NCBI RefSeq assembly: GCF_007065885.1
Contig: NZ_CP041409.1
Span: forward strand, 2,341,501-2,405,500
Direction: 5' to 3'
From: Altererythrobacter sp. TH136
GTDB taxonomy: Bacteria > Pseudomonadota > Alphaproteobacteria > Sphingomonadales > Sphingomonadaceae
DNA length: 64,000 bases
Below the pieces are notes generated by a model. It searched no databases, had not been told where the DNA came from, and saw only the letters and a list, made by a program, of their open reading frames with translations. The position numbers and the translations under genes are program-made. Shown piece after piece: positions 18,335 through 26,957 of this stretch (position 1 is its first letter; each line of letters opens with the position of its first letter).

Positions 18335-19477
18335 ATGGCCGAACATGGCGAGAAGCCGCAGTATCAGCGGATCGACCTCGATGCGAAAGGGGCCGGCACC
18401 GTGGCGACCGCGTTTTCCAACCAGGTCGCGTACTGCACCGCGGCGGACGCGCCGATCACCGCGCGGGTGGTGGCAGCGGTGGGCGATTTGCTGGACGATC
18501 AGACCCCGGGCGTGCTGCTCGACCGCATCCGCGGGTGGGAGGGCGCGCCGCTCGCCGATGCGCTGCCGCTGCGGATCGCGGGCGGATTGCACGCGCTGTT
18601 CCTGTCGGGCGACGCGCCGGCCCTGGGCGCGATCTATCGCGGGGAGGATGCCGACGATGCGGCGATTGTGCGCCAGGTGATCGCCGCGCACGAAGATCGG
18701 CTGCTGCCTTCGCTCGATGGCCCGCCGCAAACGAACGAGGCAGGGCGCTCGTCGAGCTTCATCGCCGCGGTGCTGTGGCTCGCGGAACAGGGCCTGCCTG
18801 CGCGGTTTCAGTGCCTTGAAATCGGTTCGAGCGCCGGGATCAATCTGATGATCGACCGTTATGCCTATGATCTGGGAGGGGTGAAGGCCGGCCCGTCCGA
18901 TCCGGTGTTGGCGTTCGCGCCCGATTGGCAGGGCAACCCGCCGCCTGACCACCCGGTCGCCATCACCAGCCTGAAAGGCTGCGATGTCGCTCCGGTCGAC
19001 CTGACCGACCCGGCGCAGGCGCTGCGGTTGAAGGGGTATATCTGGCCCGAACACGGCGTGCGGTTCGAGCGGATGGACGCGGCGATCGGGGCGGCGCGCG
19101 CCAAAGCGCCTGACCTGGTGCGCATGAACGCCGCCGACTTCGTCGAGGCGGAACTGGCGCGCCCGCAGGAACCGGGCACCACCCGGATGCTGATGCATTC
19201 GATCGTCTGGCAATATGTGCCCAAGGATCAACAGGCGCGCGTCACTGCGGCAATGGAGGCCGCCGGCGCCGCGGCCACGGCGGACCGCCCGCTCGCTTGG
19301 GTCGCGCTGGAGGCGAACCGCGACACGCACCGGCACGAGCTGATGGTTCGCTATTGGCCGGGCGGCGAGGAGGGGCAGCTACTCGCCGAGGCGCACCCGC
19401 ATGGGGCGTGGATCAGGTGGAAGCCTGAGCCAAGTCCGCTTCGGCAGGCGCCGACCCCAAAGCTGCCCGTCCGCTAG
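18335..19477 (+). CDS. DUF2332 family protein
   Basis: 380 residues. It matches the general pattern of DUF2332 proteins: a QVAYC segment near residue 30, NEAGRSSSF, a glycine-rich [13 protein letters not shown] stretch like the SAM-binding loop of Rossmann methyltransferases, HSIVWQYVP and a C-terminal HPHGAWIRW. Function is unknown; a methyltransferase-like role is only a guess. Its stop codon lies inside the first copy of a palindromic repeat. Confidence 0.75.
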   Translation: MAEHGEKPQYQRIDLDAKGAGTVATAFSNQVAYCTAADAPITARVVAAVGDLLDDQTPGVLLDRIRGWEGAPLADALPLRIAGGLHALFLSGDAPALGAIYRGEDADDAAIVRQVIAAHEDRLLPSLDGPPQTNEAGRSSSFIAAVLWLAEQGLPARFQCLEIGSSAGINLMIDRYAYDLGGVKAGPSDPVLAFAPDWQGNPPPDHPVAITSLKGCDVAPVDLTDPAQALRLKGYIWPEHGVRFERMDAAIGAARAKAPDLVRMNAADFVEAELARPQEPGTTRMLMHSIVWQYVPKDQQARVTAAMEAAGAAATADRPLAWVALEANRDTHRHELMVRYWPGGEEGQLLAEAHPHGAWIRWKPEPSPLRQAPTPKLPVR

Positions 19478-19496
19478 CGACCCATTGCGGACATTC
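19469..19496. repeat. Palindromic intergenic repeat, copy 1
   Basis: GTCCGC (19469-19474) and GCGGAC (19487-19492) are inverted around ACCCATT and followed by ATTC. The same layout recurs at 19775-19803. It includes the stop codon of the DUF2332 gene. Confidence 0.6.
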
Positions 19497-19552
19497 GCCG
19501 GTCCATTATCCATGCACCGCGATAAGTCACCTAGCGGAAAGCAACCCCGTCG

Positions 19553-19762
19553 ATGTTTGCGCCAGTGCTTAAGTTCCTTGCGGTCGTTCTTTGGGCGCTA
19601 GCCTCGTTTGCCTATTGGGTCATAGCCCTGTTGGGGGCAGGCTTCGCAGGGTTCCCGGGAGCTTTAGTAGTGCTTGCCATTGCCTTGGTGGTTTGGCTCC
19701 CTGTGACCACACTGTTGTCAGACTGGCTGGGATTTACACGGGTATGGCCGCACAATCGGTGA
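19553..19762 (+). CDS. Small hydrophobic membrane protein
   Basis: 69 residues, almost entirely hydrophobic, with two predicted helices (about 5-30 and 34-56) and a short polar tail (SDWLGFTRVWPHNR). Base composition is visibly less GC-rich than neighbouring genes. It stands alone between two copies of a palindromic repeat, which together with composition hints at a later arrival. I do not recognise the family, and the ribosome binding site is weak, so whether it is expressed is uncertain. Confidence 0.5.
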   Translation: MFAPVLKFLAVVLWALASFAYWVIALLGAGFAGFPGALVVLAIALVVWLPVTTLLSDWLGFTRVWPHNR

Positions 19763-19774
19763 ATTAGGCCGCAT

Positions 19775-19803
19775 GTCCGCTTTCCACCCAATATCGGACA
19801 TTC
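19775..19803. repeat. Palindromic intergenic repeat, copy 2
   Basis: ATGTCCG (19773-19779) pairs with CGGACAT (19795-19801). Like copy 1 it reads GTCCGCT, then ACCCA, then CGGACATTC, in the same orientation, with about 20 of 29 positions shared by eye. Confidence 0.6.
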
Positions 19804-19848
19804 AGGTCATCCGCTCAAGAAGCGCAAAGCGGGCGCCTGTTTTCTCGC

Positions 19849-20739
19849 TTAGCCGGTCCTTGACAGAAAATCCGCAATCGCCACGTTCACCGCATCCGGC
19901 GCTTCCCACGGCACGAAGTGGCCGCTGCCGGGCACCTCTACCAGCGTCAGGTGGTCGATGATCGCGTCCAGGCCCTCCAGGTTCTCGGGCGGCAGGGCTA
20001 GGTCGTCCATCCCCCAGATCACCAGCGTAGGGATCGACAGGTTGGGGAGCGCCGGCGGAGTCCAGCCGGCAGGCACCTCGAACGGCGCGTCCATCGGGGG
20101 CACGTCGATGGGCGACGCGCGGTACCAGTTGAGCATCGCGAACGCGGAGTCGCGATCCTGCCAGTCCTGCAGCAGCGCGGCGCGCTCTTCAGGTTCCATC
20201 ACGTCGCCGCTGTCCCACTTGATCTCCTGCAGCAGGATGCCGGCAAGGCCGAACTCGCGGACCAGCGCATCGTTCTTGGGGTCGCGGAACCCGCGCATGT
20301 ACTGGCTGGATTCGCGCTGGTGCGGATTGGTGTAGAGCAGTTTCTGGAAAATCGCCGGATGCGGCGCGTTGGCGATGATCGCGCGGGTTACCCGGCCGTT
20401 CATCTGGCCTGAAATCGCGGTGCCCCAGGCAATCGCGCCGCCCCAGTCGTGGCCCAGGATCGTGAAGGTGTCGATGTCGAGCGCGTCGGCCAGCTGGAAC
20501 ACGTCGCCGATCAGCTTGTCCGGCGTGTAGTCGCTCACCTCTGGCGGCTTCGACGAACCGCGGTAGCCGCGCTGGTCGGGCGCGATGCAGCGGTAGCGGT
20601 CGGAAAAGTGCGCCACCTGGTGCCGCCAGGTGCGGTGGCTTTCGGGAAAGCCATGGAGGAAGATCAGCGCCGGCGCATCGGTCGGCCCTTCGTCCACCAC
20701 ATCGAGCGCGATGCCATTGGCGAGCGTCACCCGGTTCAT
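19849..20739 (-). CDS. Alpha/beta hydrolase, epoxide hydrolase-like
   Basis: 296 residues. The oxyanion motif HGFP (29-32), the nucleophile Asp98 in GHDWGG and the late His274 in GSGHFVPWE fit the soluble epoxide hydrolase / haloalkane dehalogenase branch, in which aspartate rather than serine is the nucleophile. The natural substrate is unknown. It follows the SDR gene after three bases and is the last gene of the bolA-nudix-pirin-SDR-hydrolase operon. Confidence 0.85.
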   Translation of the reverse strand: MNRVTLANGIALDVVDEGPTDAPALIFLHGFPESHRTWRHQVAHFSDRYRCIAPDQRGYRGSSKPPEVSDYTPDKLIGDVFQLADALDIDTFTILGHDWGGAIAWGTAISGQMNGRVTRAIIANAPHPAIFQKLLYTNPHQRESSQYMRGFRDPKNDALVREFGLAGILLQEIKWDSGDVMEPEERAALLQDWQDRDSAFAMLNWYRASPIDVPPMDAPFEVPAGWTPPALPNLSIPTLVIWGMDDLALPPENLEGLDAIIDHLTLVEVPGSGHFVPWEAPDAVNVAIADFLSRTG

Positions 20740-20742
20740 GCG

Positions 20743-21555
20743 CTATTCTCCCTTCAGGCGCTGCATGTACCCGGCGGCGACCATCGCCGCGACTTGGTCG
20801 AACAGCGCATCAGGCGTGCGCCGCGCTTCGCCCATCGCCTTTTCCGCGCCTTCGGCCACGATGATCTCGCGGGCGCCGGCGGCGATCGCGTCAAGCATTT
20901 CGGCGGCGGCGGCATCGGGGTCGATCCCCTCGTCGATCGCCTTGTCGCTTTTGCCGCGCACGCTTCCGTCCGCGGTCAGCGCGTTGCGGCTGACATCGGT
21001 GCGGATCGATCCGGGGTAGATCACGTGCACCGCGACGCCGCTTTGCGACAGCTCCCCGCGCAAGGCGTCGGCATAGCCCGCCAGTCCGAACTTGGCGGCG
21101 GAATATGCCGTGCGCATCGGCACGCCGACCTTGCCGGCGATCGAGGAGATGAAGGCTAGCCGACCGCTGCCCCGTTCGCTCATCGGGCCGATCAGCCCTT
21201 GGGCAAAGGCGATCTGGGCGAGAAGATCGACCTCGATGATCTCGCGGTAGACCCGCATGTCGGTTTCGACCGCGGCCGACCGCTGGGAAATGCCAGCGTT
21301 GGCCACCGCCAGATCGACCGCGCCTTTCCACGCCAGCGCCTTTCCGGCCGCCTCCGCGAGCGCCGCCTCGTCGCGCACGTCGAACGGGAGGATCAGCGAC
21401 TCACCGTTCAACGAACCGGCGACCTCGCCCAGCCGGGCCTCGTCCCGGCCCGACAGGATCACGTGCCCGCCGCGCTTCGCCCAGCCGCGTGCCAGCGCCG
21501 CGCCGATGCCGCTCGATGCGCCGGTAATCCAGGCGACTTGTCCTGCCATGCTCAT
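20743..21555 (-). CDS. Short-chain dehydrogenase/reductase
   Basis: 270 residues. TGASSGIG (11-18) binds NAD(P), VANAGIS is the classical NNAG-type motif and TAYSAAKFG holds the catalytic Tyr and Lys. It is a classical SDR of unknown substrate. The ATG at 21555 overlaps the pirin stop codon by four bases; longer frames upstream lie inside the pirin gene. Fourth gene of the bolA operon. Confidence 0.88.
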   Translation of the reverse strand: MSMAGQVAWITGASSGIGAALARGWAKRGGHVILSGRDEARLGEVAGSLNGESLILPFDVRDEAALAEAAGKALAWKGAVDLAVANAGISQRSAAVETDMRVYREIIEVDLLAQIAFAQGLIGPMSERGSGRLAFISSIAGKVGVPMRTAYSAAKFGLAGYADALRGELSQSGVAVHVIYPGSIRTDVSRNALTADGSVRGKSDKAIDEGIDPDAAAAEMLDAIAAGAREIIVAEGAEKAMGEARRTPDALFDQVAAMVAAGYMQRLKGE

Positions 21556-22436
21556 GGATAGCTCACTGTGTTGGGTTGATCGGGAATGGGAATGAACTCG
21601 TCCGTGTCGCCCGGCACCAGCGGGAAACGCCCGGCGCGCCAGTCGTCCTTTGCCTGGTTGATCCGCTCGCGGCTGGAACTGACGAAGTTCCACCACACGT
21701 GCCGCTTGGTCTGGAACGCCTCGCCGCCCAGCAGCATCACCCGCCCGCCGCCATCCGATGCCAGCCGCATCGCCGCGCCCGGTGCCAGCACCGTCAGCAC
21801 GTATGGATCGAGGGGGTGGCCATCGATCGACGCCGTGCCGCCGACCAGCATCACCGCCCGCTCATCGGCCTCGGCATCGATCGGCAGCGTGCCCCCGGCA
21901 GCCAGGTTGATCTCTGCGTAAATCGTTTCGGCGTGAGTCGTGGTCGGGGCGCGGGTTCCCCACAGTTCGCCCATGATCACAGTTGCGTGGGCGCCGGAAT
22001 CTTCCACAATCGGCAATCCGATCTGCGCCTCGAAGGCAGGTTGCACCTCTTGTGCGTCATCGGGAAGCGCCAGCCAGGTCTGCATGCCAAAGAGTTTGGC
22101 GCCCCGGTCACGCTCCTCCTGCGGGCTGCGTTCCGAATGCACGATACCGCTGCCCGCGGTCATCAGGTTGACCTGACCCGGACGGATCGTCGCGTATGTG
22201 CCCAGGCTGTCGCGGTGATCGATCGCCCCTTCGAACAGCCAGGTGACCGTGGCCAGGTTGATGTGCGGATGCGGGCGGACGTCCATCCCGGCCCCGATAT
22301 CGAGCGTTGCGGGACCGAATTCATCCACGAAGATGAACGGACCCACCATCGTCCGTCCGCGGCTGGGAAGTGCGCGGCGGACCTGAAATTGTCCCAGGTC
22401 GTGCGTGACCGGTTGAATGGTGTCGATCACGCTCAT
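21552..22436 (-). CDS. Pirin family protein
   Basis: 294 residues, two cupin domains. VRPHPHINLATVTWLFEG carries the two iron-ligand histidines, and MTAGSGIVHSERS is the second conserved segment with another ligand. Bacterial pirins have been reported as quercetinases or regulators, but this one's role cannot be told from sequence. Four-base overlaps connect it to the nudix gene upstream and the SDR gene downstream. Confidence 0.9.
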   Translation of the reverse strand: MSVIDTIQPVTHDLGQFQVRRALPSRGRTMVGPFIFVDEFGPATLDIGAGMDVRPHPHINLATVTWLFEGAIDHRDSLGTYATIRPGQVNLMTAGSGIVHSERSPQEERDRGAKLFGMQTWLALPDDAQEVQPAFEAQIGLPIVEDSGAHATVIMGELWGTRAPTTTHAETIYAEINLAAGGTLPIDAEADERAVMLVGGTASIDGHPLDPYVLTVLAPGAAMRLASDGGGRVMLLGGEAFQTKRHVWWNFVSSSRERINQAKDDWRAGRFPLVPGDTDEFIPIPDQPNTVSYP

Positions 22437-22885
22437 GCTTCGGCTCGCTCCAGCAGGGTCAGGATTTCGGGGGGAAAGATCCTTTCGTGCCACCCGGCCA
22501 ATTCGGCGCGGGTGAACCAGCGGTGATCCAGCATGATCTGGCGTTCGAGCTCGGTATGACCGTCGGTACGGATGTCGCAGGTCGGCACCCGGACGCGGAA
22601 GTATCGCTCGTCAGCGGTGACCGGCTCGCCCTCGGCGGTGACGAACTCGTTGCCCCGCTCCGCGATGGCAGGCCCGGGGTCGCACGCCAGCCCGGTCTCC
22701 TCCAGCAGCTCGCGCCGTGCGGCGGCTGCGAAACTTTCGCCGGGGTCGCATTCGCCGCCGGGCGTGGCCCAGAATGGGGAGCGGCCGCCGAAGGTGAAGC
22801 GAAACAGCAGGACCCGGCCGGCGTCGTCGGTCACCAGCAGCCGCGCCGCCCGGCGAACGCGCCTTGCCGTGGTTGCGGTCGTCAT
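22433..22885 (-). CDS. NUDIX hydrolase
   Basis: 150 residues. The complete Nudix box spans 44-66, with Glu50, Arg58, Glu59, Glu62, Glu63 and Gly65 in the expected places, so it should cleave a nucleoside-diphosphate-linked compound with Mg2+. The substrate is not evident. It overlaps bolA upstream and pirin downstream by four bases each. Confidence 0.9.
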   Translation of the reverse strand: MTTATTARRVRRAARLLVTDDAGRVLLFRFTFGGRSPFWATPGGECDPGESFAAAARRELLEETGLACDPGPAIAERGNEFVTAEGEPVTADERYFRVRVPTCDIRTDGHTELERQIMLDHRWFTRAELAGWHERIFPPEILTLLERAEA

Positions 22886-23160
22886 TGCCGGGTGCCGGGG
22901 GCAAAGGCGCGGATCGCCAACGCGTGCACGCGGTTGCCGGGAATGTCGCCGAGGGCACGGTTCACCATCCGCTGCCGCTCCAGTCGCGACTTGCCGGCGA
23001 AAGCCGCGCTCTCGATCGCGACGGTAAAGTGCGATTCGCCGCTTCCATCATCGCCGCTGTGTCCGCGATGCTTAGCGCTGTCGTTGATGACCTCAAGGTG
23101 CAGCGGCGCGAACGCTTCCCGCAGGAGAGTTTCCATTTCCAGTTGTAGCGGCGTGCTCAT
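22882..23160 (-). CDS. bolA: BolA family protein
   Basis: 92 residues with the BolA core: LEVINDSAKHRGH, SHFTVAIES and the RQRMVNRALGDIP helix, including His in GESHF. BolA proteins pair with monothiol glutaredoxins in iron-sulfur handling. First gene of a five-gene minus-strand operon and divergent from a J-domain gene only about 23 bases away, an arrangement familiar in alphaproteobacteria. Confidence 0.92.
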   Translation of the reverse strand: MSTPLQLEMETLLREAFAPLHLEVINDSAKHRGHSGDDGSGESHFTVAIESAAFAGKSRLERQRMVNRALGDIPGNRVHALAIRAFAPGTRQ

Positions 23161-23183
23161 GGGGAGCAGGTTTGGGGGTTCAC

Positions 23184-23804
23184 ATGCGGCTTGTCCATTC
23201 CCATCCTTGGCCGGTGAAGCAGTCCAGATTCCATGGCCGGGTCGAAGCGGACGATCGCGAGTGTGAGGCGGTCGGATGCGAGGAACCGGGAGAATTCCGC
23301 GCGCCCGGCAACCGCGGGGCGGGGTTCGACGGGCCGGGGCAGTGGCGCTGGTTCTGCCTCGATCACGTGCGCCTGTTCAACTCGAGCTATAACTGGTTCG
23401 CCGGGATGAGCGCGGACGAGATCGTCGCCGCGCAGCATCCGGCGGCGGGTTGGGCGAATTCCAGCACCACCCGCGCGTTCCGGGCCGATGCCGGTGTCGA
23501 CGGCACTCCGCGGTGGGCGGACTTCGACGATCCGCTGGACGCAATTGGCGCGCGGGCACATGACGTTCGGCAACGCGCGCGAAGGGAAGCAGCCACATCG
23601 CGCTTCACGCGTGACGAGCGCGCGGCGCTCGACACGCTGGAACTGGCGCCGGGCGTCGATCGGGCCGGACTGCGGCGGCGCTACAGCGAACTGGTCCGCC
23701 GCTACCACCCTGACCGGAATGGCGGCGACCGGCGGCATGAAGTGCGGCTGACCAGCGTGGTGGAAGCGTATCAGCTCTTGAAGAAGAGCGCCGCGCTCGC
23801 CTAA
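23184..23804 (+). CDS. J-domain (DnaJ-like) protein
   Basis: 206 residues from ATG 23184; a GTG at 23214 is an alternative that matches better where similarity is expected to start (KQSRFHGRVE). The N-terminal half has Cys27, Cys32 and Cys58 with conserved GPGQWRWFCLDHVRLFN; the C-terminal half is a J domain with HPD at 175-177 in RYHPDRNGGD. It probably stimulates an Hsp70. It lies back-to-back with bolA. Confidence 0.88.
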   Translation: MRLVHSHPWPVKQSRFHGRVEADDRECEAVGCEEPGEFRAPGNRGAGFDGPGQWRWFCLDHVRLFNSSYNWFAGMSADEIVAAQHPAAGWANSSTTRAFRADAGVDGTPRWADFDDPLDAIGARAHDVRQRARREAATSRFTRDERAALDTLELAPGVDRAGLRRRYSELVRRYHPDRNGGDRRHEVRLTSVVEAYQLLKKSAALA

Positions 23805-23813
23805 CCGGGCGGG

Positions 23814-25493
23814 ATGAAATTCATCCGCTTCGCCGCCCTTGTCCTCGCCGCCACGGCGGTGCCCGCCCATGCGGATACGCTGGTGGACAATGTCCAGGGC
23901 ATGTCCATCGATCGCGAGGGAAAAGTCACCCGCTTCACCGGCATCTGGATCGATGACGATGGCCGGGTGAAGCAGCTGCTGGACCGCAAGGACAAGCGTC
24001 CGCGCGCCAAGTACGGGATCGACGCGCAGGGAGCGGTGGTCATACCAGGCCTGGTCGATTCGCATCTCCACATGATGGAACTGGGGTTCGGCGCCCTGAC
24101 GCTGGACCTGACGCAAACCCGTTCGCTGGCAGAGGCGCTGGCCAGGATCCGCGAGTATGCCGCGGCGCATCCCGACCGCAAGTGGATCATCGGCCGGGGG
24201 TGGAACCAGGAGACCTGGGGGCTGGGCCGCTTCCCCACCGCCGCCGACCTCGACGCTGCCGTGTCGGACCGCCCCGTGCTGCTCGCGCGGGTCGATGGCC
24301 ATGCTCAATGGGCGAACAGCGCCGCTCTCGCGGCCGCAGGGATCAGCGCGCAGACCGCCGATCCCGCCGGCGGCCGGATCGAGCGGCTCGCCGGATCGCG
24401 CGCGCCGGCGGGCGTGCTGGTCGATAACGCGATGCAACTGGCCGAACGCGCCATGCCCGCGCCGCGGCCTGACGACTACGATGTGGCCTTGGCGAAGGCG
24501 CAACAGATACTGCTGTCCCGGGGGATCACCGCAGCGGCAGACATGGGGACCACCATCGAAGCTTGGCAGAGCTATCGCCGCGCCGGCGACGACGGCTGGC
24601 TCCGGGTGCGGATCATGGCCTATGCCGCAGGGGTTCCGGCGATGGAACTGATCGCTGGCCCGCGGCCCACTCCTTGGCTCTATGCCGATAAATTGCGCAT
24701 GGCCGGGGTGAAGCTGTACCTTGACGGGGCGCTGGGCTCGCGCGGGGCGTGGCTAAAGGCCCCTTATGCCGATGACCCCAGGAACACCGGTTTGCCCTTG
24801 CTGACCGGCACGCAGCTCAGGAACCTGATGAGCCGCGCCGCCCTCGATCAGTTCCAGGTCGCGGTGCACGCGATCGGTGACGCCGGCAACGCCGAGGCGC
24901 TGAACGCGATCGAGGAGCTGTCTGAAACCTACAAAGGCGATCGGCGCTGGCGGATCGAGCATGTGCAGGTGGTGGACCCGGCCGACATCGCGCGGTTCGG
25001 GCGGAACGGCGTGATCGCTTCGATGCAGCCAGTGCACCAGACATCCGACCGGCTGATGGCTGAGGCGCGGCTGGGTCCCGCCCGGCTTGCGGGCACGTAC
25101 GCCTGGCGCTCGATCGATGCAGCCGGCGCACCGCTGGCATTCGGCTCTGATGCACCGGTGGAGGCGCCGGACCCGTTCGCGGGCATGGCAGCGGCGATCA
25201 GTCGGACGGGGCCCGATGGCCAGCCGTTCGGCGGCTGGATGCCGGGCGAGACGGTGAGGCGCGAAGCCGCGCTGGCCAGCTATACCGCTCAAGGAGCGTT
25301 CGCCGGTTTTGGCGAAACGCGATTTGGCGAACTGAAGCCCGGCTTGCGAGCGGATTTCGTGATCATCGACCGCGATCCGATGCTGGCCACCCCCCAGGAT
25401 CTACGGGCGGCAAAGGTCCTGCAAACGTGGGTTGGCGGAGAACGGGTCTATGTCGCTGGCGACAAGGCTGGAGAACGCCAAGAGGGACGTTAA
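23814..25493 (+). CDS. Secreted YtcJ-like amidohydrolase
   Basis: 559 residues. A signal peptide (about 1-20, ending PAHA) precedes an amidohydrolase-3 type metal hydrolase: DSHLHMME provides His84 and His86, with later HAIGDAGN, RIEHVQVV and FGSDAPVE segments contributing metal ligands. Relatives are often annotated as exoenzyme-regulatory or imidazolonepropionase-like proteins without known substrate. It starts 10 bases after the J-domain gene. Confidence 0.87.
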   Translation: MKFIRFAALVLAATAVPAHADTLVDNVQGMSIDREGKVTRFTGIWIDDDGRVKQLLDRKDKRPRAKYGIDAQGAVVIPGLVDSHLHMMELGFGALTLDLTQTRSLAEALARIREYAAAHPDRKWIIGRGWNQETWGLGRFPTAADLDAAVSDRPVLLARVDGHAQWANSAALAAAGISAQTADPAGGRIERLAGSRAPAGVLVDNAMQLAERAMPAPRPDDYDVALAKAQQILLSRGITAAADMGTTIEAWQSYRRAGDDGWLRVRIMAYAAGVPAMELIAGPRPTPWLYADKLRMAGVKLYLDGALGSRGAWLKAPYADDPRNTGLPLLTGTQLRNLMSRAALDQFQVAVHAIGDAGNAEALNAIEELSETYKGDRRWRIEHVQVVDPADIARFGRNGVIASMQPVHQTSDRLMAEARLGPARLAGTYAWRSIDAAGAPLAFGSDAPVEAPDPFAGMAAAISRTGPDGQPFGGWMPGETVRREAALASYTAQGAFAGFGETRFGELKPGLRADFVIIDRDPMLATPQDLRAAKVLQTWVGGERVYVAGDKAGERQEGR

Positions 25494-25771
25494 CCTCATC
25501 GTAACTCACTTGGTGCCAACCCACGCTCCGCTCCGCAAGGTCACTGATCCGTCAACGCGACGGGAACAGGCTGGCTTCTGGAAGGTTGGTGGTGCGGCTT
25601 GGTGGAGCCGAAAGGCGTACCGTTGCGCAATTGCAGCAACGGCATGAAATTGAACCAAGCGACTGTAATTTTCGCAAAATTGCGCAACAACCGGGGTTGC
25701 CTGAATCGCCGACCTCATCTAGGGGCGGTCGGGACTGACCATAGAATACCAAGACTTCGAGGAGATATCAT
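25494..25771. other. Intergenic region upstream of a small signal-peptide protein
   Basis: 278 bases without a credible gene. It contains a perfect inverted repeat, AATTTT (25667-25672) and AAAATT (25676-25681) around CGC, about 90 bases before the next start, and TAGAAT at 25742-25747 which might be a -10 element. A strong CGAGGAGAT ribosome binding site precedes the next gene. Confidence 0.4.
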
Positions 25772-25993
25772 ATGAAGATCAGCAAACTGGCTACTGCCGC
25801 TGCAGCAGCAACTCTCATGGCGGCTCCGGTCGCCGCTCAGGCCGCTCCGCAGCGCGCCGCAGCACCGACTGTTGAAGGCAGCGAAATCGGCGGCTCGTCG
25901 AGCGCGCTGATCATCGGCCTGCTGGCGCTCGCCGCCATCATCGCCGCGATCGTGATCGCGACCGGTGACGACGACGACTCTGTCAGCGCCTAA
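25772..25993 (+). CDS. Small exported protein with one helix and an acidic tail
   Basis: 73 residues. A signal peptide (about 1-25, AAPVAAQA), a short Ala/Pro-rich linker, one hydrophobic helix (about 45-64) and the tail TGDDDDSVSA. Such small Asp-tailed proteins are, to my recollection, common in Sphingomonadales, but I know no function. It has a very good ribosome binding site, its own promoter region and a strong terminator, so it is probably highly expressed. Confidence 0.75.
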   Translation: MKISKLATAAAAATLMAAPVAAQAAPQRAAAPTVEGSEIGGSSSALIIGLLALAAIIAAIVIATGDDDDSVSA

Positions 25994-26014
25994 GCTTTCA
26001 GTCGACTTGTTAGG

Positions 26015-26044
26015 AAAACGGGGCTTTCGGGCCCCGTTTTTTTT
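26015..26044 (+). terminator. Intrinsic terminator after the small exported protein gene
   Basis: ACGGGGC (26018-26024) pairs with GCCCCGT (26031-26037), extended by AAAA/TTTT, and is followed by eight T in a row (26037-26044). A textbook plus-strand terminator 22 bases after the stop. Confidence 0.93.
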
Positions 26045-26112
26045 GCGCGCGTGAGGGGTGGCAACCGCCTTCCGCTTGCCAGGTCGCTAGGCTATCGGCA
26101 CGTGCCCTGCAG

Positions 26113-26559
26113 ATGACCATGTTCGAGGGACCCTTTAACGCTGAAGTGCTGTCGAAGTGGGTCCTGACGCGCGCGCATCCGGGTTGGCTGGGCCTCAAGT
26201 ATCGCGATCACGGGGCCGACTGGGTGGAGCTCGAACTTCCCTGGCGCGCCGATCTAGTCGGCGATGAGCGGCGGCCGGTGCTCGCCTCAGGTCCGATTGT
26301 CAGCTTGATGGACATGGCCGCCGGGATGTCCATCTGGGCCGCTAATGGAACGTTCCGTCCGGTTGCTACGCTCGATCTGCGGGTGGACTACATCCGGCCC
26401 GCGCGGGAGCGGGCGTCAGTCATTGGACGCGTCACGTGCTACCGCAGCACTCGCTCGGCCGCATTTGTCCGCGGCACCGCGCATGACGGCGATGCAGCCG
26501 ATCCCGTGGCGGATGTATCCGGCGTGTTCATGGCGCTTGATCCGGCGCGCATGCGGTGA
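26113..26559 (+). CDS. Hotdog-fold (PaaI-like) thioesterase 1
   Basis: 148 residues with the hotdog pattern GPIVSLMDMAAGMSIWA (central helix with Asp) and TLDLRVDYIRPAR, as in PaaI-type acyl-CoA thioesterases. Substrate unknown. The gene overlaps the next one by four bases (GTGA), and that gene is another hotdog protein, so the two may form a heteromeric enzyme. Confidence 0.82.
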   Translation: MTMFEGPFNAEVLSKWVLTRAHPGWLGLKYRDHGADWVELELPWRADLVGDERRPVLASGPIVSLMDMAAGMSIWAANGTFRPVATLDLRVDYIRPARERASVIGRVTCYRSTRSAAFVRGTAHDGDAADPVADVSGVFMALDPARMR

Positions 26560-26957
26560 CGGTCCGTCTCACCGCCTATGCTCGCGCGCTTGGTATAGCC
26601 GAGGCCGAAGGGGGCTCCGCTGGCGCGCCGACGTTGGTGCAGGCGTTCAGCCACGATCTGGAAGGCCGGCCGGGTGCCTGGCACGGCGGGGCGATCGCGG
26701 GCCTGCTCGAAACCGCAGGCTATGCCGCCCTCCAGGCGGAACTGGCCGCGAGGGGGCGCGATCCACTGCTCAAGCCGATCAATGTCACGGTGCAATACCT
26801 GTCAACCGCGCGCACTCAGGCGAGTTATGCGCGTGGGCGGATCGTCCGGCTTGGCCGGCGCAACGCGAACATTGCGGTCGAGGCATGGCAGGATAATCCG
26901 GCCAAGCCGATCGCCAGCGCCGTCATGAACATCCTGATGGCGGAAGAGACGCGCTAG
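26556..26957 (+). CDS. Hotdog-fold (PaaI-like) thioesterase 2
   Basis: 133 residues from GTG 26556. Hotdog features are WHGGAIAGLLETAGYAAL (with HGG and a helix Glu) and INVTVQYLSTAR. It starts by overlapping the stop of the preceding hotdog gene. The TAG stop lies in CTAG (26954-26957), whose other strand gives the stop of the facing penicillin-binding protein gene. Confidence 0.82.
   Translation: MTVRLTAYARALGIAEAEGGSAGAPTLVQAFSHDLEGRPGAWHGGAIAGLLETAGYAALQAELAARGRDPLLKPINVTVQYLSTARTQASYARGRIVRLGRRNANIAVEAWQDNPAKPIASAVMNILMAEETR

Noticed and set aside
25563-25587. GGAAC-N16-GGTT resembling an EcfG general-stress promoter
   Set aside because: The -10 part has a mismatch (GGTT for CGTT) and it is about 185 bases from the next gene.
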